A stretch of DNA of 64,000 bases from Gigaspora rosea (GCA_003550325.1 QKWP01000357.1:137915-201914); one strand, 5' to 3'; numbered from the stretch's first letter, positions 11,110 through 24,315 are shown. Notes: generated by a model from the sequence alone, not told the origin. Translations and numbers: made by a program.

Positions 11110-11470
11110 TTCGATTAACGAACTCCAGTGGGATTTTCGTCTTATAATAAGCTTAGTAGAAAAGATGCAGAATCTATCAAAGGGTATATTCTCAAAATTT
11201 CAGATCAAACGGATCTAAATTGATCGACTTTACGTAGTGGCAATAGTTGCTTTATTTTCAAAACTTTAGAGAAAGAAAATGCCATTACAAGGTTTTCTGG
11301 TTCAGAGTAGCGTTTTCATCCTAAGATAAGCTTATAAAAAAAGATGCAGAATCTTCCAAAGAGTATGCATTTAAGTTTCAGCACAAATGGAGCAAAATCG
11401 ATTGACTTTTCATAGTGGCAAACATTCCACAAAATCAACGTTTCAATTTTTATTTTTTCAAAATACACAC
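11110..11470. repeat. Two diverged tandem copies of a ~180-bp noncoding unit
   Basis: About 11110-11290 and 11291-11470 share AAAGATGCAGAATCT, TTTCAG...CGGATC/GGAGCA...ATTGA and ATAGTGGCAA-type blocks in the same order. No coding sequence is seen. Confidence 0.6.
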
Positions 11471-12327
11471 AGGTGGAGAAAGTATCTCATAGTCACTACC
11501 AATTTGTTATCCTATATCCATTTCTTCAAAGATATTAGGTAACTAGAGCATCTTAGACAGTGAACACTTTGTGTAACCTCACTTTGTTACTGTAATATAT
11601 CTAAGTCAGAAGCCATTTTTTAATAAAACTTAACAAGGAAGATTTAAGGCAATTTGCAATTATAAAAGAGGAAGTATATGTAGATACTAATAATTGTTTA
11701 AGTTATGTAATAAATAAATGTGTTTATTAGTGAAAGAGTATGAAGACTCGATGTTGAACTTGAGGTCCACATCGGCTGCTTTTATACTTTTTGAAATTTT
11801 ACAAATGTAACAGTCAATATCTAATATATGTGTAATATATGCTACTGTTAACCTGTAAAATATCACAAAAACGGACATAACGTTTGAACCAGTGATCCAA
11901 ATTCGATGAAACAACCACCATTCGACTCAGCTCACTGAGACGGTTCTAACGAGCTATGGTACATCTCTGTACGACCTCTGGTTGCCAAGATAGGTGTTGT
12001 CGAACATTTACTTCTATACTTATTAATTGATCAGCGATCTGATTGGCTAGGCGATTGCTGCGGACAAAAATCGTAGATCTGACATATCTAAAAGATGTCA
12101 TATTTATAGCTTATATTCTAGATATTTTATTTATTACATATATATTATTTATTACATATATTATATTTATACTAGTTATACTATATATTTTATTAATAAT
12201 AGTTATAGTATATATTACACATGTAAAAGATATTGACCGTTACATTTGTAAAATTTCAAAAAGTATAAAAGCGGCCGATGTGGACCTCAAGTTCAACATC
12301 GAGTCTTCATACTCTTTCAATAATAAA

Positions 12328-13098
12328 NNNNNNNNNNNNNNNNNNNNNNNNNNNNNNNNNNNNNNNNNNNNNNNNNNNNNNNNNNNNNNNNNNNNNNNNN
12401 NNNNNNNNNNNNNNNNNNNNNNNNNNNNNNNNNNNNNNNNNNNNNNNNNNNNNNNNNNNNNNNNNNNNNNNNNNNNNNNNNNNNNNNNNNNNNNNNNNNN
12501 NNNNNNNNNNNNNNNNNNNNNNNNNNNNNNNNNNNNNNNNNNNNNNNNNNNNNNNNNNNNNNNNNNNNNNNNNNNNNNNNNNNNNNNNNNNNNNNNNNNN
12601 NNNNNNNNNNNNNNNNNNNNNNNNNNNNNNNNNNNNNNNNNNNNNNNNNNNNNNNNNNNNNNNNNNNNNNNNNNNNNNNNNNNNNNNNNNNNNNNNNNNN
12701 NNNNNNNNNNNNNNNNNNNNNNNNNNNNNNNNNNNNNNNNNNNNNNNNNNNNNNNNNNNNNNNNNNNNNNNNNNNNNNNNNNNNNNNNNNNNNNNNNNNN
12801 NNNNNNNNNNNNNNNNNNNNNNNNNNNNNNNNNNNNNNNNNNNNNNNNNNNNNNNNNNNNNNNNNNNNNNNNNNNNNNNNNNNNNNNNNNNNNNNNNNNN
12901 NNNNNNNNNNNNNNNNNNNNNNNNNNNNNNNNNNNNNNNNNNNNNNNNNNNNNNNNNNNNNNNNNNNNNNNNNNNNNNNNNNNNNNNNNNNNNNNNNNNN
13001 NNNNNNNNNNNNNNNNNNNNNNNNNNNNNNNNNNNNNNNNNNNNNNNNNNNNNNNNNNNNNNNNNNNNNNNNNNNNNNNNNNNNNNNNNNNNNNNNNN
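12328..13098. other. Assembly gap (N)
   Basis: 771 undetermined bases. The gap begins exactly where the arm of an inverted repeat reaches its TAATAAA end and resumes in an inverted copy, so it probably hides a palindrome centre. Confidence 1.
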
Positions 13099-13363
13099 AA
13101 GATTTAAGGCAATTTGCAATTACGAAAGAGGCTACAATTAAAAGTATATGAGGATACTAATAACTGTTTGATTTGTGTAGTTAATAGTTGTTTTTATTAT
13201 TGAAAGAGTATGAAGACTCGATGTTGAACTTGGGGTCCACATCGGCCGCTTTTATACTTTTTGAAATTTTACAAATGTAACGGTCAATATCTTTTACATG
13301 TGTAATATATACTACAACTACTATTAATAAAATGTATAGTATAATTAGTATAAATATAATTAG

Positions 13364-13594
13364 TCTGGAGCGAAGCGGAGGACTCTCTATTTTTACGAAA
13401 GGGTTTGATCAGCAAATGTTTGTCTGTCCGGCCGCATCATGTGATATACAACCAATCACATTCAACTGATCGACAAAAACAATAACAGACACGTAATCAA
13501 CTTATATTGCTGTATTGATATTAAATATAATATATAGTGTATAAATTAAATACTGTATTGGCTCCAAACATACAATGCTGTGCATTTACCTAGT
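13364..13594. mobile_element. Insertion of about 231 bp in one inverted-repeat arm
   Basis: Absent from the matching left arm. It begins TAGTCTGGAGCGAAGCGGAG and ends near TTTACCTAGT. It is GC-richer than its surroundings at the start and has no clear inverted ends. TAGT at both edges may be a target duplication. Confidence 0.5.
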
Positions 13595-15260
13595 ATATGT
13601 AATAAATAATATAAATGTAATATATGAGATATCTAGAATATAAGCTATAAATATGACATCTTTTGATATGTCAGATCTACGATTCTTGTCCGCAGCAATC
13701 TCCTAGCCAATCAGATTGCTGATCAATTAATAAATATAGAAGTAAATGTTTGACAACTCCTATCTTGGCAACCAGAGATCATATAGGGACGTACTATAGC
13801 TCATTCGAACCGTCTCGGCGAGCTGAGTCGAATGGTGGTGGTTTCATCGAATTTGAATCACTGGTTCAAAGGTTACGTCCGTTTTTGTGATGTTTTATAG
13901 GTCAACAAGGTCAGCAATATCCAGAGTTATACCAAAATTATCTTAACTCTGCCACAATTAGAGCTTCAGGATTTGTATTCGCTATTCGAATAATATTCGT
14001 ATTTGGTGAATATTTGAATAAAATTTTTTAAATAATTATTCAATGAATAACATGAATATTCGAATAATTGTCTTATTCGAATTATTTGAATAATATAATT
14101 ATTCGAATAATTTATTCTTATTCGAATAATTCATTATATTCAAATAATAATTTCTATTCGAATAATTTATGATATTCAAATAATATTCAATATAATAGTC
14201 AAAATGTAATTTTTTTCTATATTTTAGATGAATACGTAGTATAAATTTATTTAGTTTCATATGATATTAATATTAACCAACTTTAATTCAATTCATTATT
14301 AAAATAATTAATTGATGATACTTCCGAGCATCCTATCATCCCACCTTATTACTAATTTTATCCTTCGTCACTTTTCTATTTTGTTTCTCTATACGTTATT
14401 ACCATATATAGATCGATAAACTTATCAAAATCATTATTAAATTAATTGAAACCAATTAATAATAAAATAATAGAGTTTTTTAGACTAAACTAAAAAAAGC
14501 TATAGGCACAACATTCAATTTGACTTAATAGTTAGAAGTAGAATTAGTAGAATTGGATTTAACACTATTATATAAGTGCTAATTATTATTATATATATAA
14601 ATTATAAGATATTGAATACGTATACTAGACAAAATAAATATATTTACTTGAATATATATTTATTCAAATAATTATAATTATTCAAATCAAAAAAAAAACT
14701 CTTTCCGTCTATCAATTGTACACAATTTTTTCTAACTATTTTTTAAAAAAACTGCTATAACTTAAAATATTACTAAGTTAACTTGATCTTTACATCTAAA
14801 TAAACTTGCTCTTCTTTTAAAAATACATATAATATCAAATTATTACTATAAAAACTTTTAAACTCACCAACCAAAGGCCCTCTGGCCTAAATTTGTATTT
14901 TTTACAAAATACACCAAAAACAGTATTCTAAATCTATTTTACAAACTAAAGAAAAGTTAAAGAGCTCATCTTTTTCGTCATAACAAGCTGTATTTTATAC
15001 TTGTAGGCCTAAAACTGACCGAGATATATTTAAAATATCTTTAATTTTTTCTTTAATTTTTACTTTTTTTCCTCCTTTTTTCTACTACGAAAAACTCTAT
15101 AGGCGTTTTTTGTGTAACATAAAACCGAGTTACCCACATTTTTCAATAACCCAGAATTATTGGTTCCTCATTAATTGCACAAATTATTAATTAATTATAT
15201 ACAAAACAAATATTTGCCTTTTTTGTTAAAGTTACCTAACTTTATAATTTAGCCTAATTT

Positions 15261-15333
15261 GTGTAATACGTGATCTGTGTAACACGTGATCTGTGTAACA
15301 CGTGACCTATATATCACGTGACCTGTGTAACCT
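15261..15333 (+). promoter_or_regulatory. Tandem 16-bp repeats with ACGTG cores in the LINE 5' region
   Basis: Four and a half 16-bp units (15261, 15277, 15293, 15309, partial 15325): GTGTAAYACGTGAYCT with one variant. Units 2-4 contain CACGTG, the first TACGTG. They lie about 180-250 bp ahead of ORF1. CACGTG is the bHLH E-box core; a role as internal promoter or activator site is inference. Confidence 0.7.
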
Positions 15334-15508
15334 AAACTGACTTGTTGGTACTACGTTACACAAAACAAACTATACCTCATTGTGAAGCCCTCTTTGATTT
15401 CTATTATATTATTATATTTATTAAACTAGAACCCTCTTCTTTAATTCTACAAATATACTACTTGGTTCTACATTTACAAAGTTTACTATACAATTTGATA
15501 TTTTCAAC

Positions 15509-17947
15509 ATGCCTATACTTACTAGTGACGAACCTGATTCCTATGATATTGACTACTTTTATTCTAAATACAAAGATCGATTTGGAGTATTTATTAAAGA
15601 AGCAGATGCTACAATACTTAAAGTAATGCCATCAGCCTTTAGTCCTCCTAATTGTGAAGCCAAAATTAAAAATACCTATCATTACTTTTCAGTACCAACC
15701 CAACCAACAATTAGCACTTGTATTTGTAAATATACCATGTTAGTTTCACTTCCCAATATTACCGTATTCCTACTGAACTTACTACCAAAACACTTTCTCA
15801 AGGACCTATTCCTATGGATACTTCTTCAACTATTAATATTGAAAAAAAAACTTTCTAAAATTAAAGATACTGTTCACAAATCACCTAAAAAACAACTTAC
15901 AACTCAAAATCTTGATCTTAGAGATGCACAGCCTAGAATACTATTTCCAGCCTATCATAAAGATCCAACTCCTACAGCTATTACTCCCCACTCCCAACAT
16001 TTTCATACTTGTTTTTTATGCAATGCTAAGGATATTCCTTGTATTAAAATTTCTTCAAATAAACAACATGCACCAGACTACACCAAATGTTGTATCTTCA
16101 AGGGACGTTTATTACATCGTGAATGTACTAAACTTACTCAAGATTTTAAATTAGCTCCTATTCAAAAAAAACTAAACTCAGAACAACTTTCCTTTTGCCA
16201 TTTTTATTATTGTTTTATGCTTACAAAAGAACAAAAGCTCAATTTTTTTAAAAAACTTGTACAAAGAAGCAAACAAATTAAAGTTAAAAAACAACAACAA
16301 CAGCAACAATAACAGCCAAAACAACAACAGCACCTTAAAAAACAACAACCAACAAGTTCAAAATCCAAACCCAATACCCACAAAAGTCCTTCAAATTTAT
16401 TTGATTGGTCTACTAACTTTCCAATTACTCCTGAAATGGCACAATATGATAAACTTTCTACCAAACTTGCTCAACAACTTTTCTTTTTCATTAAGTCTTA
16501 TCTTAAAGATTTTACACCAGGTCAACCTATTAAATCAAATGAACCACAAGGCCAAACTAAACACAATCCCAACAAAGAACCACGAAAATACTCATTTAAT
16601 TACTTACTTAACAAAATGGCTAATGACAAACCAAAATTTCTTGTTGAATTTATTGATAGTCATAATCTTTCTCTAGACCAAACCATATCTTATCCCTTTC
16701 AAGTATACCATAATACACTTAAAAATCTACTTAAAAACTTTACTACTACTCTTTTTACAAAACTAAATTATACTAAGATTTTTCGCTCATATACTCCATT
16801 CCACCTTATTCAACTTTTAATAGAAACAAAGTTGCAATTAATCTTGCACGCTTACATCTCTATCTACATGATAAATACCAAACAATTGACTATTCTAAAT
16901 TTATTGAAGACCTTAATTTAAAACCTATTATGGCATCCTTTAATTATACAATTACATATAGTAAACCAAATACACCTCTCTTTGATATACAAAATAATAG
17001 TAGATTTAATATTCATACTACTTTAAATATACCAACTACTGACTTTCAAACTACTTTTGAAATTCCTCACTTAAACCCTTTACCAGAATATTCAACAAAT
17101 GGTTTGAACCATTTTTTGAGAGATATAAACTACAATTTAATAACATAGGCAAACAAAAAACTCAAAATTATATCAAATATCAAATATACCTTAAATTACT
17201 TGAAGAATGCAAAAAGTTACTACCTACCTCATATAATCCTTTATCTATTAACTCACTTAAACAACGTTCTAAAGAATCACGCAAACTTGCACTCTTTCAC
17301 TTACATACCTGTAACCAAGACAAATGACCATAATTACAACTAAAGAAGATCAAAATATTAAATCCCTCTCATCATATTACTTTAAAGAATCCTTTAATAC
17401 ATATCCAGCACCAGAAAATCCAACTGAAAAAATTTGGATTCTTCCAGAGCTTGAACTTGAAATATTTTCTCAAAACCAGCCAGATGCTGCAACCTTTACC
17501 AAACCCACACCTATTACTAAACTCAAAGAACTTGCTACAAAAACAGCAAAAAAATTTGCAAAAGAAAATGATGTATCAGAAACTATTGAATGATATACCT
17601 ACTACTTCTACTGTTATCTTAAAAACTATCTTTATATTGCTGCAACAAACGACAAAATTCAAGATATGGATCTAAAACAGGCATTAGAATTTCTTATAAC
17701 TCCTAATATCAATCCACATATACTTGCTAGAGTAATTACTTTCTATGATATTAAACTTCAACCCAAATTTTCTATTAAACAAATTCAAGAAAAATACAAT
17801 GAAAAATACTTTTCTCAGGCAGAGGAATTCATTATCAATTATTTCAAAATTACAACACCTACAGCAAATGATGATACACTTTTTTTCACTCCTAATACTA
17901 TAAACAATAATACTTCTGACAACCAAACCAATTTTCCTTTTCAATAA
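15509..17947 (+). pseudogene. LINE ORF1 protein, decayed
   Basis: Starts ATG at 15509 (MPILTSDEPDSYDIDYFYSK). Residues about 170-240 hold a Cys/His-rich cluster (CFLC, KCC, HREC, CHFYYC) resembling a PHD-type zinc finger, as found in ORF1 of some LINEs. A Q/N-rich (CAA)n tract at about 16286-16335 follows. Beyond it the frame continues (MAQYDKLSTKLAQQLFFFIK) to the end at 17945-17947. Breaks: a shift near 15735 compensated near 15850, TAA at 16310, and excursions between about 16830 and 17320 and again near 17600. The intended length is about 810 residues. Expected role: binding the element RNA. It ends 17 bp before ORF2. Confidence 0.75.
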
Positions 17948-17964
17948 CTTCTTCTGTAGAAAAC

Positions 17965-20900
17965 ATGGATGCAGCTACCGCCTCTATAACAACAATATAC
18001 TCTACATTAAGTAGGCCATTTATAGAGGAGAATGATGTAAGTAGGCAGGTAGGAAAGCCTATTTACATAGAAGAACTAATTAATGACAGTCAGACTCAAT
18101 GTACAGAGCAGACTTTAGCTTCTTGCACAACTGTGAGAACCAAGTATACGGTGAGCGCTTCTACAGAAGACAATTACAGTACTTCAGATACCATATCTTC
18201 ATCTCCCTCTGAAGTACAACTCTCTTTTAATACTTCTCTATCACTAACTACTTCTATTTGAAACAACTACCCAATATCAGAAATTTATGATGAATCCTTA
18301 CTTGAAAAAGACTTCAGTGATGAAGAGATTAAACTACCTACAAACTCTATAACTGAAAGAAACTTCTTTAATCCCTATCCTAACCCTCTTGAAATATACA
18401 ATCCAAAAGCATGCTATAACAAATTTCTTTGCTACCATAGACTACGAACACTCCATTCTCCACAAACTGTGGGTTCTTTCTTGCATTATATACAAGAAAA
18501 TTACCCTATGTTTTATTCAAAACAATATATAAAAATTTCTGTTAAACCACATTCCCGATTCGATCATATTTTTACAAAAGCACACATATACCTCCCATAT
18601 GAAAATCTTATACCAGACCACACTATATTTCCACCCTTTGAAGATTTACTACATTATTCTAATATTGAACTTAAATCACCCAATAACAAATTTCATCAAC
18701 CAAATATCTCACCTTCAGCTCTTGACCTTATCATTGCTACCCACAATGTTCAAGGTTATAATACTCCTCTTAAAAGTCAACTTTGGGAAGAATTCTGTCT
18801 GTCTAATAACATTCAAATTTGCAGTATTACTGAAACAAAACTTTCTGACTCCAAACCAAAAAAGTTTTTTAACAATAAACATTTTTCATACTTTTGGTCA
18901 TGCCTCAACAACTTAGCAGAGGGCACTGGTATCATGATTAATAATCTTTTAAAACCTCATATTTATAATATACTTACACATCCTGGAGGTGCAATTGCAA
19001 TTGATCTATTTTTCAAACATGATTCCAAATTTCGAATTATATCCATTTACCTTTCCTCCACTAACCAAAATATACGTAACCAATCACAAGAAGCCATCAT
19101 CTTATAGATACAGCAAGCACTTTCTTTAAACTTACACCCTATAATCCTTGGCGATTTTAATACTTCTCCTCTTCTTACTAATACCTTTACTGCTAAAACC
19201 AAACTTCTTTCCTATCTCCATAGCAACTGTATATTTGATTTGGCTGATCATACTAATAATACCCAACATACCTGGCAACGCAATAATCGAAGTAGCCATA
19301 TCGACTACATATGGGCACATAATTCTATAATTCCATACTTTATAGACTTTTCTCTTCTTTCACCACTAGCTACTGCCCATAGTGATCATTTAATCCTCAT
19401 TTCCAAATGGAGCTTTCCATTTGCACTATCTTCAAAACTTTGTCACAAAACACGTTGTAAGCATAGAGTCTTTCAATATAAATTAATGGACCAAGAGAAA
19501 TGGGAAGAGTTTTCATCCCAATATCAAAACAATATTAGTTATCACAATACTCCTCTACACTCTAATTCAACAGAATCTTTAGAATGTACCTGGCACAAAA
19601 TTCAAACTAGCATTATTAAAGCTGCTATTAAAACTATTCCTAACAAAAAATTTACAGTTTGAAATTTTCATCATACCTTTACACCTAAAGCCTCTGAACT
19701 GCACAAAGATCTCAAAACTATTGGAAATATTATGCAACAGACCAAATATGCAATAACACATAACCAAACTATTCCTTCTACAATATCTACTCATATTCAG
19801 AACATGAACTCCAAACACCAATTCTCTATTCCTCCCATACCTGCTAACCAAATTGATCTATCTATCTGGCTAACCCAAACCAAAACATACTGGAAAACCC
19901 TATACAATGCCAGAAATTTTGAAAATGCTCATCATCTTAAGCAGCATATTCAAACAGCTATTAATACTAGATGTGAAAGATTGCTTACTCATCCAACCAA
20001 AATGATTAATAGTATTCTTAATCGCCACACTGACCCAGTTCATTTTGACAATATAAAAACTCAAACAGACATCCTTACTGATTCTCTTGAAGTCAAAAAT
20101 CATATTCGATCACACTTCTCTCAATGGACTGCAAATAATGCTTATAACCGACAAATTTTTTCTACTCATTGGCAAACAGAATATAACCCCAAACACAATA
20201 TTATACCAGAATGGTACAATCCAGTCCTGGAACCTATATATACTAATGAAGTTATCAGTACTATCAACAACTTTCCCAACAACAAAGCATGTGGCCCTTC
20301 AGGAATTAGCTATGAAATGCTAAAACATGTTGGTTCACAAACCATATCTGCTATCACAGCACTACTAAACCGATGTCTAATATCAGGCTCAATTCCCAAA
20401 CAATAGAAAGATGGTCGCATTTTTCCTATTTCTAAAAAACCAACTTTTGATGGACACCTACATAATACTAGACCAATTAGCCTAATTGAACATATCAAAA
20501 AACTATACACAAAAATTCTTACTAATCGTTTAAACTCTATATTTTCCTCTTACAATATTCTTAATCCACACAACTATATTGCACTCCCTGGCAATAGTAC
20601 TAATATTCCTATTCACATACTCAACAACTTTATTGAAGATGCAAATTGCAACCAAAAGGAAATCTGGCTTTTATCTCAGGACATGAGTAAAGCATATGAT
20701 ACTGTTAATATAGACCTATTTGCTCTATCCCTCCAAAGACTTAATATGCCATTGCAACTTACTACAATCCTTACCAACCTTCTAATATCAAGAACTAATA
20801 GAGTAATAACCAATCTTGGACTTACACTTCCTTATGAAGTTCAAGATGGAATTGATCAAGGTGAAACTATTACACCTCTATTTTGGCGTATTTACTATGA

Positions 20901-23900
20901 CCCTCTTATCACCAAAATCTCCCATACTTATACTGGTTATCAGTCTTCCGTATCTTGGCCACACCACATTTCTCCACCAACTTTTGATTCTATGCAAGTA
21001 TCAACACCAGTTCTTGCATATATGGATGATACTCTATGGATTGCAGAATCTCAATTGGATTTAGAGCAAATTCTGCATACAGCCTCTTCATTTTACCAAA
21101 TGGCTAATATTAAAGTTAACCCACAAAAATCTATACTTGTATCCAATTCTATACATACACCTTCTATTTCCTTCATGCACCAAAATATTCAATGCCAAAC
21201 TCCCAAAACACCTTTTAAGTTTCTTGGGTGTTGGTTCTCTACCTCACTCAAATCTACAATACAATCCAAATTAATTACTCAGGAAGCTACTGAACTTATC
21301 AACACACTTGATACCAAACAAGTTACAGATAAACAAGCATGCTATATTATCAACAATGTCATTATACCTATCCTCGAATATCGTATACACAATACTGTTC
21401 TTACCTATTCAATATGCAATAAAATTCTCTCCCAATATCTTACTGTTGCTAAGCATAAATCAAAACTAGCAAGAAACACACCCAATAGTACTATGCTAAA
21501 CCACAATATCTATGGAATCAAAAATATCTGGGATATACAATTGCAATACCATCTATCTGCTTTTTTGCTCCGGCTTAATGATCCATACCTTCTTGGCAAT
21601 AGTACACATATTCGACTACAGCAGCTACAAAACAATTTATGGTCTACTACTAATATACTACAACATCCTAATCCTCTTATTGATGGTCCTAACAAACATT
21701 CTACTACTTTCAAAATAATTTTATTACTTAAGCACCTTGAATTTTCTATTGCAGCACACTCTGAAATCCTACGCCCCTTTACTATCAACTTACCCTACAC
21801 CCCACTCGAATCCTTACTATACAACCACCCCCAATATATAATCTTTAAACGTCAACTACGTTCTAAATATATTATGTTCTTAGAACAACTTACTTCCTAT
21901 GATAATGCAACACTTTTAGCTTGGCCACACATCTCTCCTAGAATTCTTAATCTTATATCAGGAAAAAAACCAACCTGGTTTTGTACTCTTGAAAATAAAA
22001 TCCTATCTAATGCTTCCACTTGCCAAATTAATACTTCCCTCTATCTCTCTAATACTAATTCACTCTCATTTCAAACTGGTCACTTCAACCCCAAATCTAA
22101 ACCATGGCTAATAACCTACTTAGATCAAGAGATTATAATTGGAAAAGCTCGCCGTTTTAATCACTCTACAAATACAATCTCTATAACACACTGGAAAATA
22201 CACGCTGATCTTAGCATTACATCCTTATATCCTACACCAAATGCACACTGTACTCCCTGCTCGGGATGTACTCTAAACTCAAACAGAATTCAAAACACTT
22301 GCACTCTAGATATATCAGCTACATTATCTACTAAATTTCTTGGTAGAAAAATCTATACCCAATCTATAAACAAACTTTAACTCAATACTAACTACTTAGA
22401 TCTACTATACTCTATTGCCTCTCGTCATTTTATTAATATTCCACCTCTCCCCAAATTACAATATATAGCAACCCTATTTTAGACATCTTTCTAAAATCCT
22501 CAGCCACTTCAAAACTTCAAACTATAGCACAATCTAATGCTATACTCTCAAACTTTTCCTTCTATACTGATGGCTCTGTTGTTAACATTTCTGATCCAAG
22601 ATGCACTATGGGAATCGCATGGATCCAGGTTTTTGATAACCAGATCTCTCATACCTTTTCTGCACAAATTCAAAATTGGCCATCATCATACAAAGCAGAA
22701 TTAGTTTCTATATTATCAGCAATTAGCACATGTCCTCGAAATAGTAACATACATATATATACTGACTCCTTATCCATTATTTCAAAATACAATACTCTAA
22801 CCTCACAAACACAAAACCACAACAAACTATATTCTTACAACTACTGGCCTATTTGGCACACTCTTCTTAATCTCATTACATCACTCTCTCTAAACATCAT
22901 ATTCCATAAAGTACAAGCACATAGTAATGATATATACAACAACAAAGCTGATGAACTTGCAAAAAATCACTATCTTTCTCCTATTTTAGAATTTCAACCC
23001 CACAATATATACAACCCTTCCTTTTGCCTTACCTACAAAAAATACAACATAGAACAACCTACACGTCGTGCTATCAAAAATATTTGCAATGCACATACAA
23101 TTGCTATGTGGTCCTCTCAACATAGAATTCAACAAATCATTCCTATAGCCCAACAAATAGATTGGAATGCAACCTGGCTATACCTCAACCACAATCATAA
23201 ACGCACCTACAACTATACTAATTTCCAGCTCAGCTCTCAAAAATCCTTTTGCATTAAATGCATATTACACATGCTTCCTACCCTTTCACATTTTCTTTCT
23301 ATTAATTCTGCAAATATACATCCTACCTGCATTACATGCAACCAAACTGATCACGGATCCATTGGCTATTTTGCCTAAACTCAATCAATATCTCAAATAT
23401 TATCCAAAACATAATTACACAATACTCCTTTTCAGATCTACCAGACTTATCCCTCAATGAATTACAACAGCTACGCAACAATCTTTTAACTCACTATTGC
23501 CTTTCACCTACACAATCTACACCATTCAATACTACAACTTTTTACACTACAATCCAGGGTTATATTCCAAAATCACTTATCAATATTATATCCCAATATA
23601 CTTCTTATAAAAATGCAGCTAATATTACTATTAAGCTTCTTCTACTACTTTCACAAATGATTCACGAACAATTATGGAAACCATACTGCACAAATCTAGC
23701 ACATTGGAAATCTACACAAGCTCTACTCCAACCCAATACTATATTTACCAAACCTTTATATATTCCGTGTTATAACAGAACTCTATATACTTATAGCTGC
23801 ATCTGTGGCTTACCAGACCAACAACATGAAAACAACAATAGCACATGCCCACCTTTGGGCTTAGCACTTAGAAAAATAGAAATCTGGTCACACAACTGGA

Positions 23901-23947
23901 TTAAATATAGTTTTCCAACTAATTCTATTCTCCATATTCAAATCTAG
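17965..23947 (+). pseudogene. LINE ORF2: AP endonuclease, reverse transcriptase, RNase H
   Basis: ATG at 17965. Frame 1 holds to about 22480 with stops at 18259 (TGA), 19105 (TAG), 19660 (TGA), 20404 (TAG) and 22378 (TAA). It then shifts to frame 3 and, near 23360, to frame 2. Endonuclease motifs: ATHNVQGY (about 18737), ITETKLS (18826), LGDFN (19146), SHIDYIWA (19297), SDHLIL (19380). Reverse transcriptase: NKACGPSGISYEML, QDMSKAYDTV (first catalytic D, about 20678), DQGETITPLFW, AYMDDTLWI (catalytic DD, about 21018). RNase H: YTDGS (22566), YKAEL (22690), YTDSLS (22757), NKADELA (22942), giving D-E-D-D. A CIKC...CITC...HWLFC cluster (about 23250-23375) is the terminal zinc knuckle. The products normally nick target DNA and copy the element RNA. 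Confidence 0.93.
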
Positions 23948-24136
23948 GTGAGTTTTAACCACTCTAGTAGGTTTAGGTTGCAGATAAATTAGGTAGAAAT
24001 TAAATAACTCTATCTATAGTCTGAGTCTTAATTCTTGTATAATTAATAATTGTAATCTGAGAAACCCCATGAGGAATCTTACACATTTTATTAATAAAGA
24101 TAAAGGCAAAACCTCACCTTAACACTAAAAAAAAAA
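23948..24136 (+). other. LINE 3' untranslated region and A-tail
   Basis: About 180 bp after the ORF2 stop, containing AATAAAG shortly before an A10 tail that abuts the target duplication. Confidence 0.7.
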
Positions 24137-24315
24137 ATAATTATTCAAATCAATTTATTTATTCAAATATTATCATTTTTCGAATAAATATTATTATTCG
24201 AATAAATAATATTATTCGAATAATTATAGTTATTCGAATTATTCAGTAAATTTAGTCATTCGGCGAATATTCAAATAGCTATTTGAATAAAGAATCTGTA
24301 AGCTCTAGCCACAAT

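Larger units (their letters stand above)
11643..13902. repeat. Large inverted repeat flanking the first assembly gap
   Basis: 11851-12327 is the inverse of about 13195-13902 (ACAAAAACGGAC, AACCAGTGAT and TTGGCAACCAGAG blocks), apart from a 231-bp insertion in the right arm. A further block at 11643-11848 (GAAAGAGTATGAAGACTCGA) is a direct copy of 13102-13320 and an inverse of 12200-12327. Thus the locus holds two inverted copies of one repeat, each with terminal copies of the GAAAGAGTATGAAG block. An ORF through the gap would be an artefact. Confidence 0.8.
14691..24136 (+). mobile_element. Full-length LINE (APE-type, with RNase H)
   Basis: Bounded by a perfect 17-bp target-site duplication ATAATTATTCAAATCAA (14674-14690 and 24137-24153) and ending in an A-run (24127-24136): the signature of target-primed reverse transcription. 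Length is 9446 bp. Order: 5' region of about 0.8 kb with tandem CACGTG-containing repeats, ORF1 (15509-17947), 17-bp gap, ORF2 (17965-23947) with endonuclease, reverse transcriptase, RNase H and a terminal Cys/His cluster, then a 3' region of about 190 bp. Both ORFs have several stops and frameshifts, so this copy is inactive. Confidence 0.95.
13959..24307. mobile_element. hAT-type MITE with TTCGAATAA arrays, split by a LINE
   Basis: Ends TAGAGCTTCAG and its complement CTGTAAGCTCTA are flanked by an exact 8-bp duplication GCCACAAT (13951-13958 and 24308-24315), the hAT hallmark; TAGAG fits the hAT YARNG end consensus. Without the LINE and its target duplication the element is about 0.89 kb (13959-14690 plus 24154-24307). 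Both sides carry many copies of a self-complementary ATTCGAATAA motif (about 13976-14180 and 24140-24300). Noncoding. Confidence 0.88.

Noticed and set aside
12043..13141. Long open frames spanning the first N block
   Set aside because: They consist almost entirely of undetermined bases.
16207..16464. Cysteine-rich minus-strand frame
   Set aside because: It is the reverse of the (CAA)n glutamine-rich tract of LINE ORF1.
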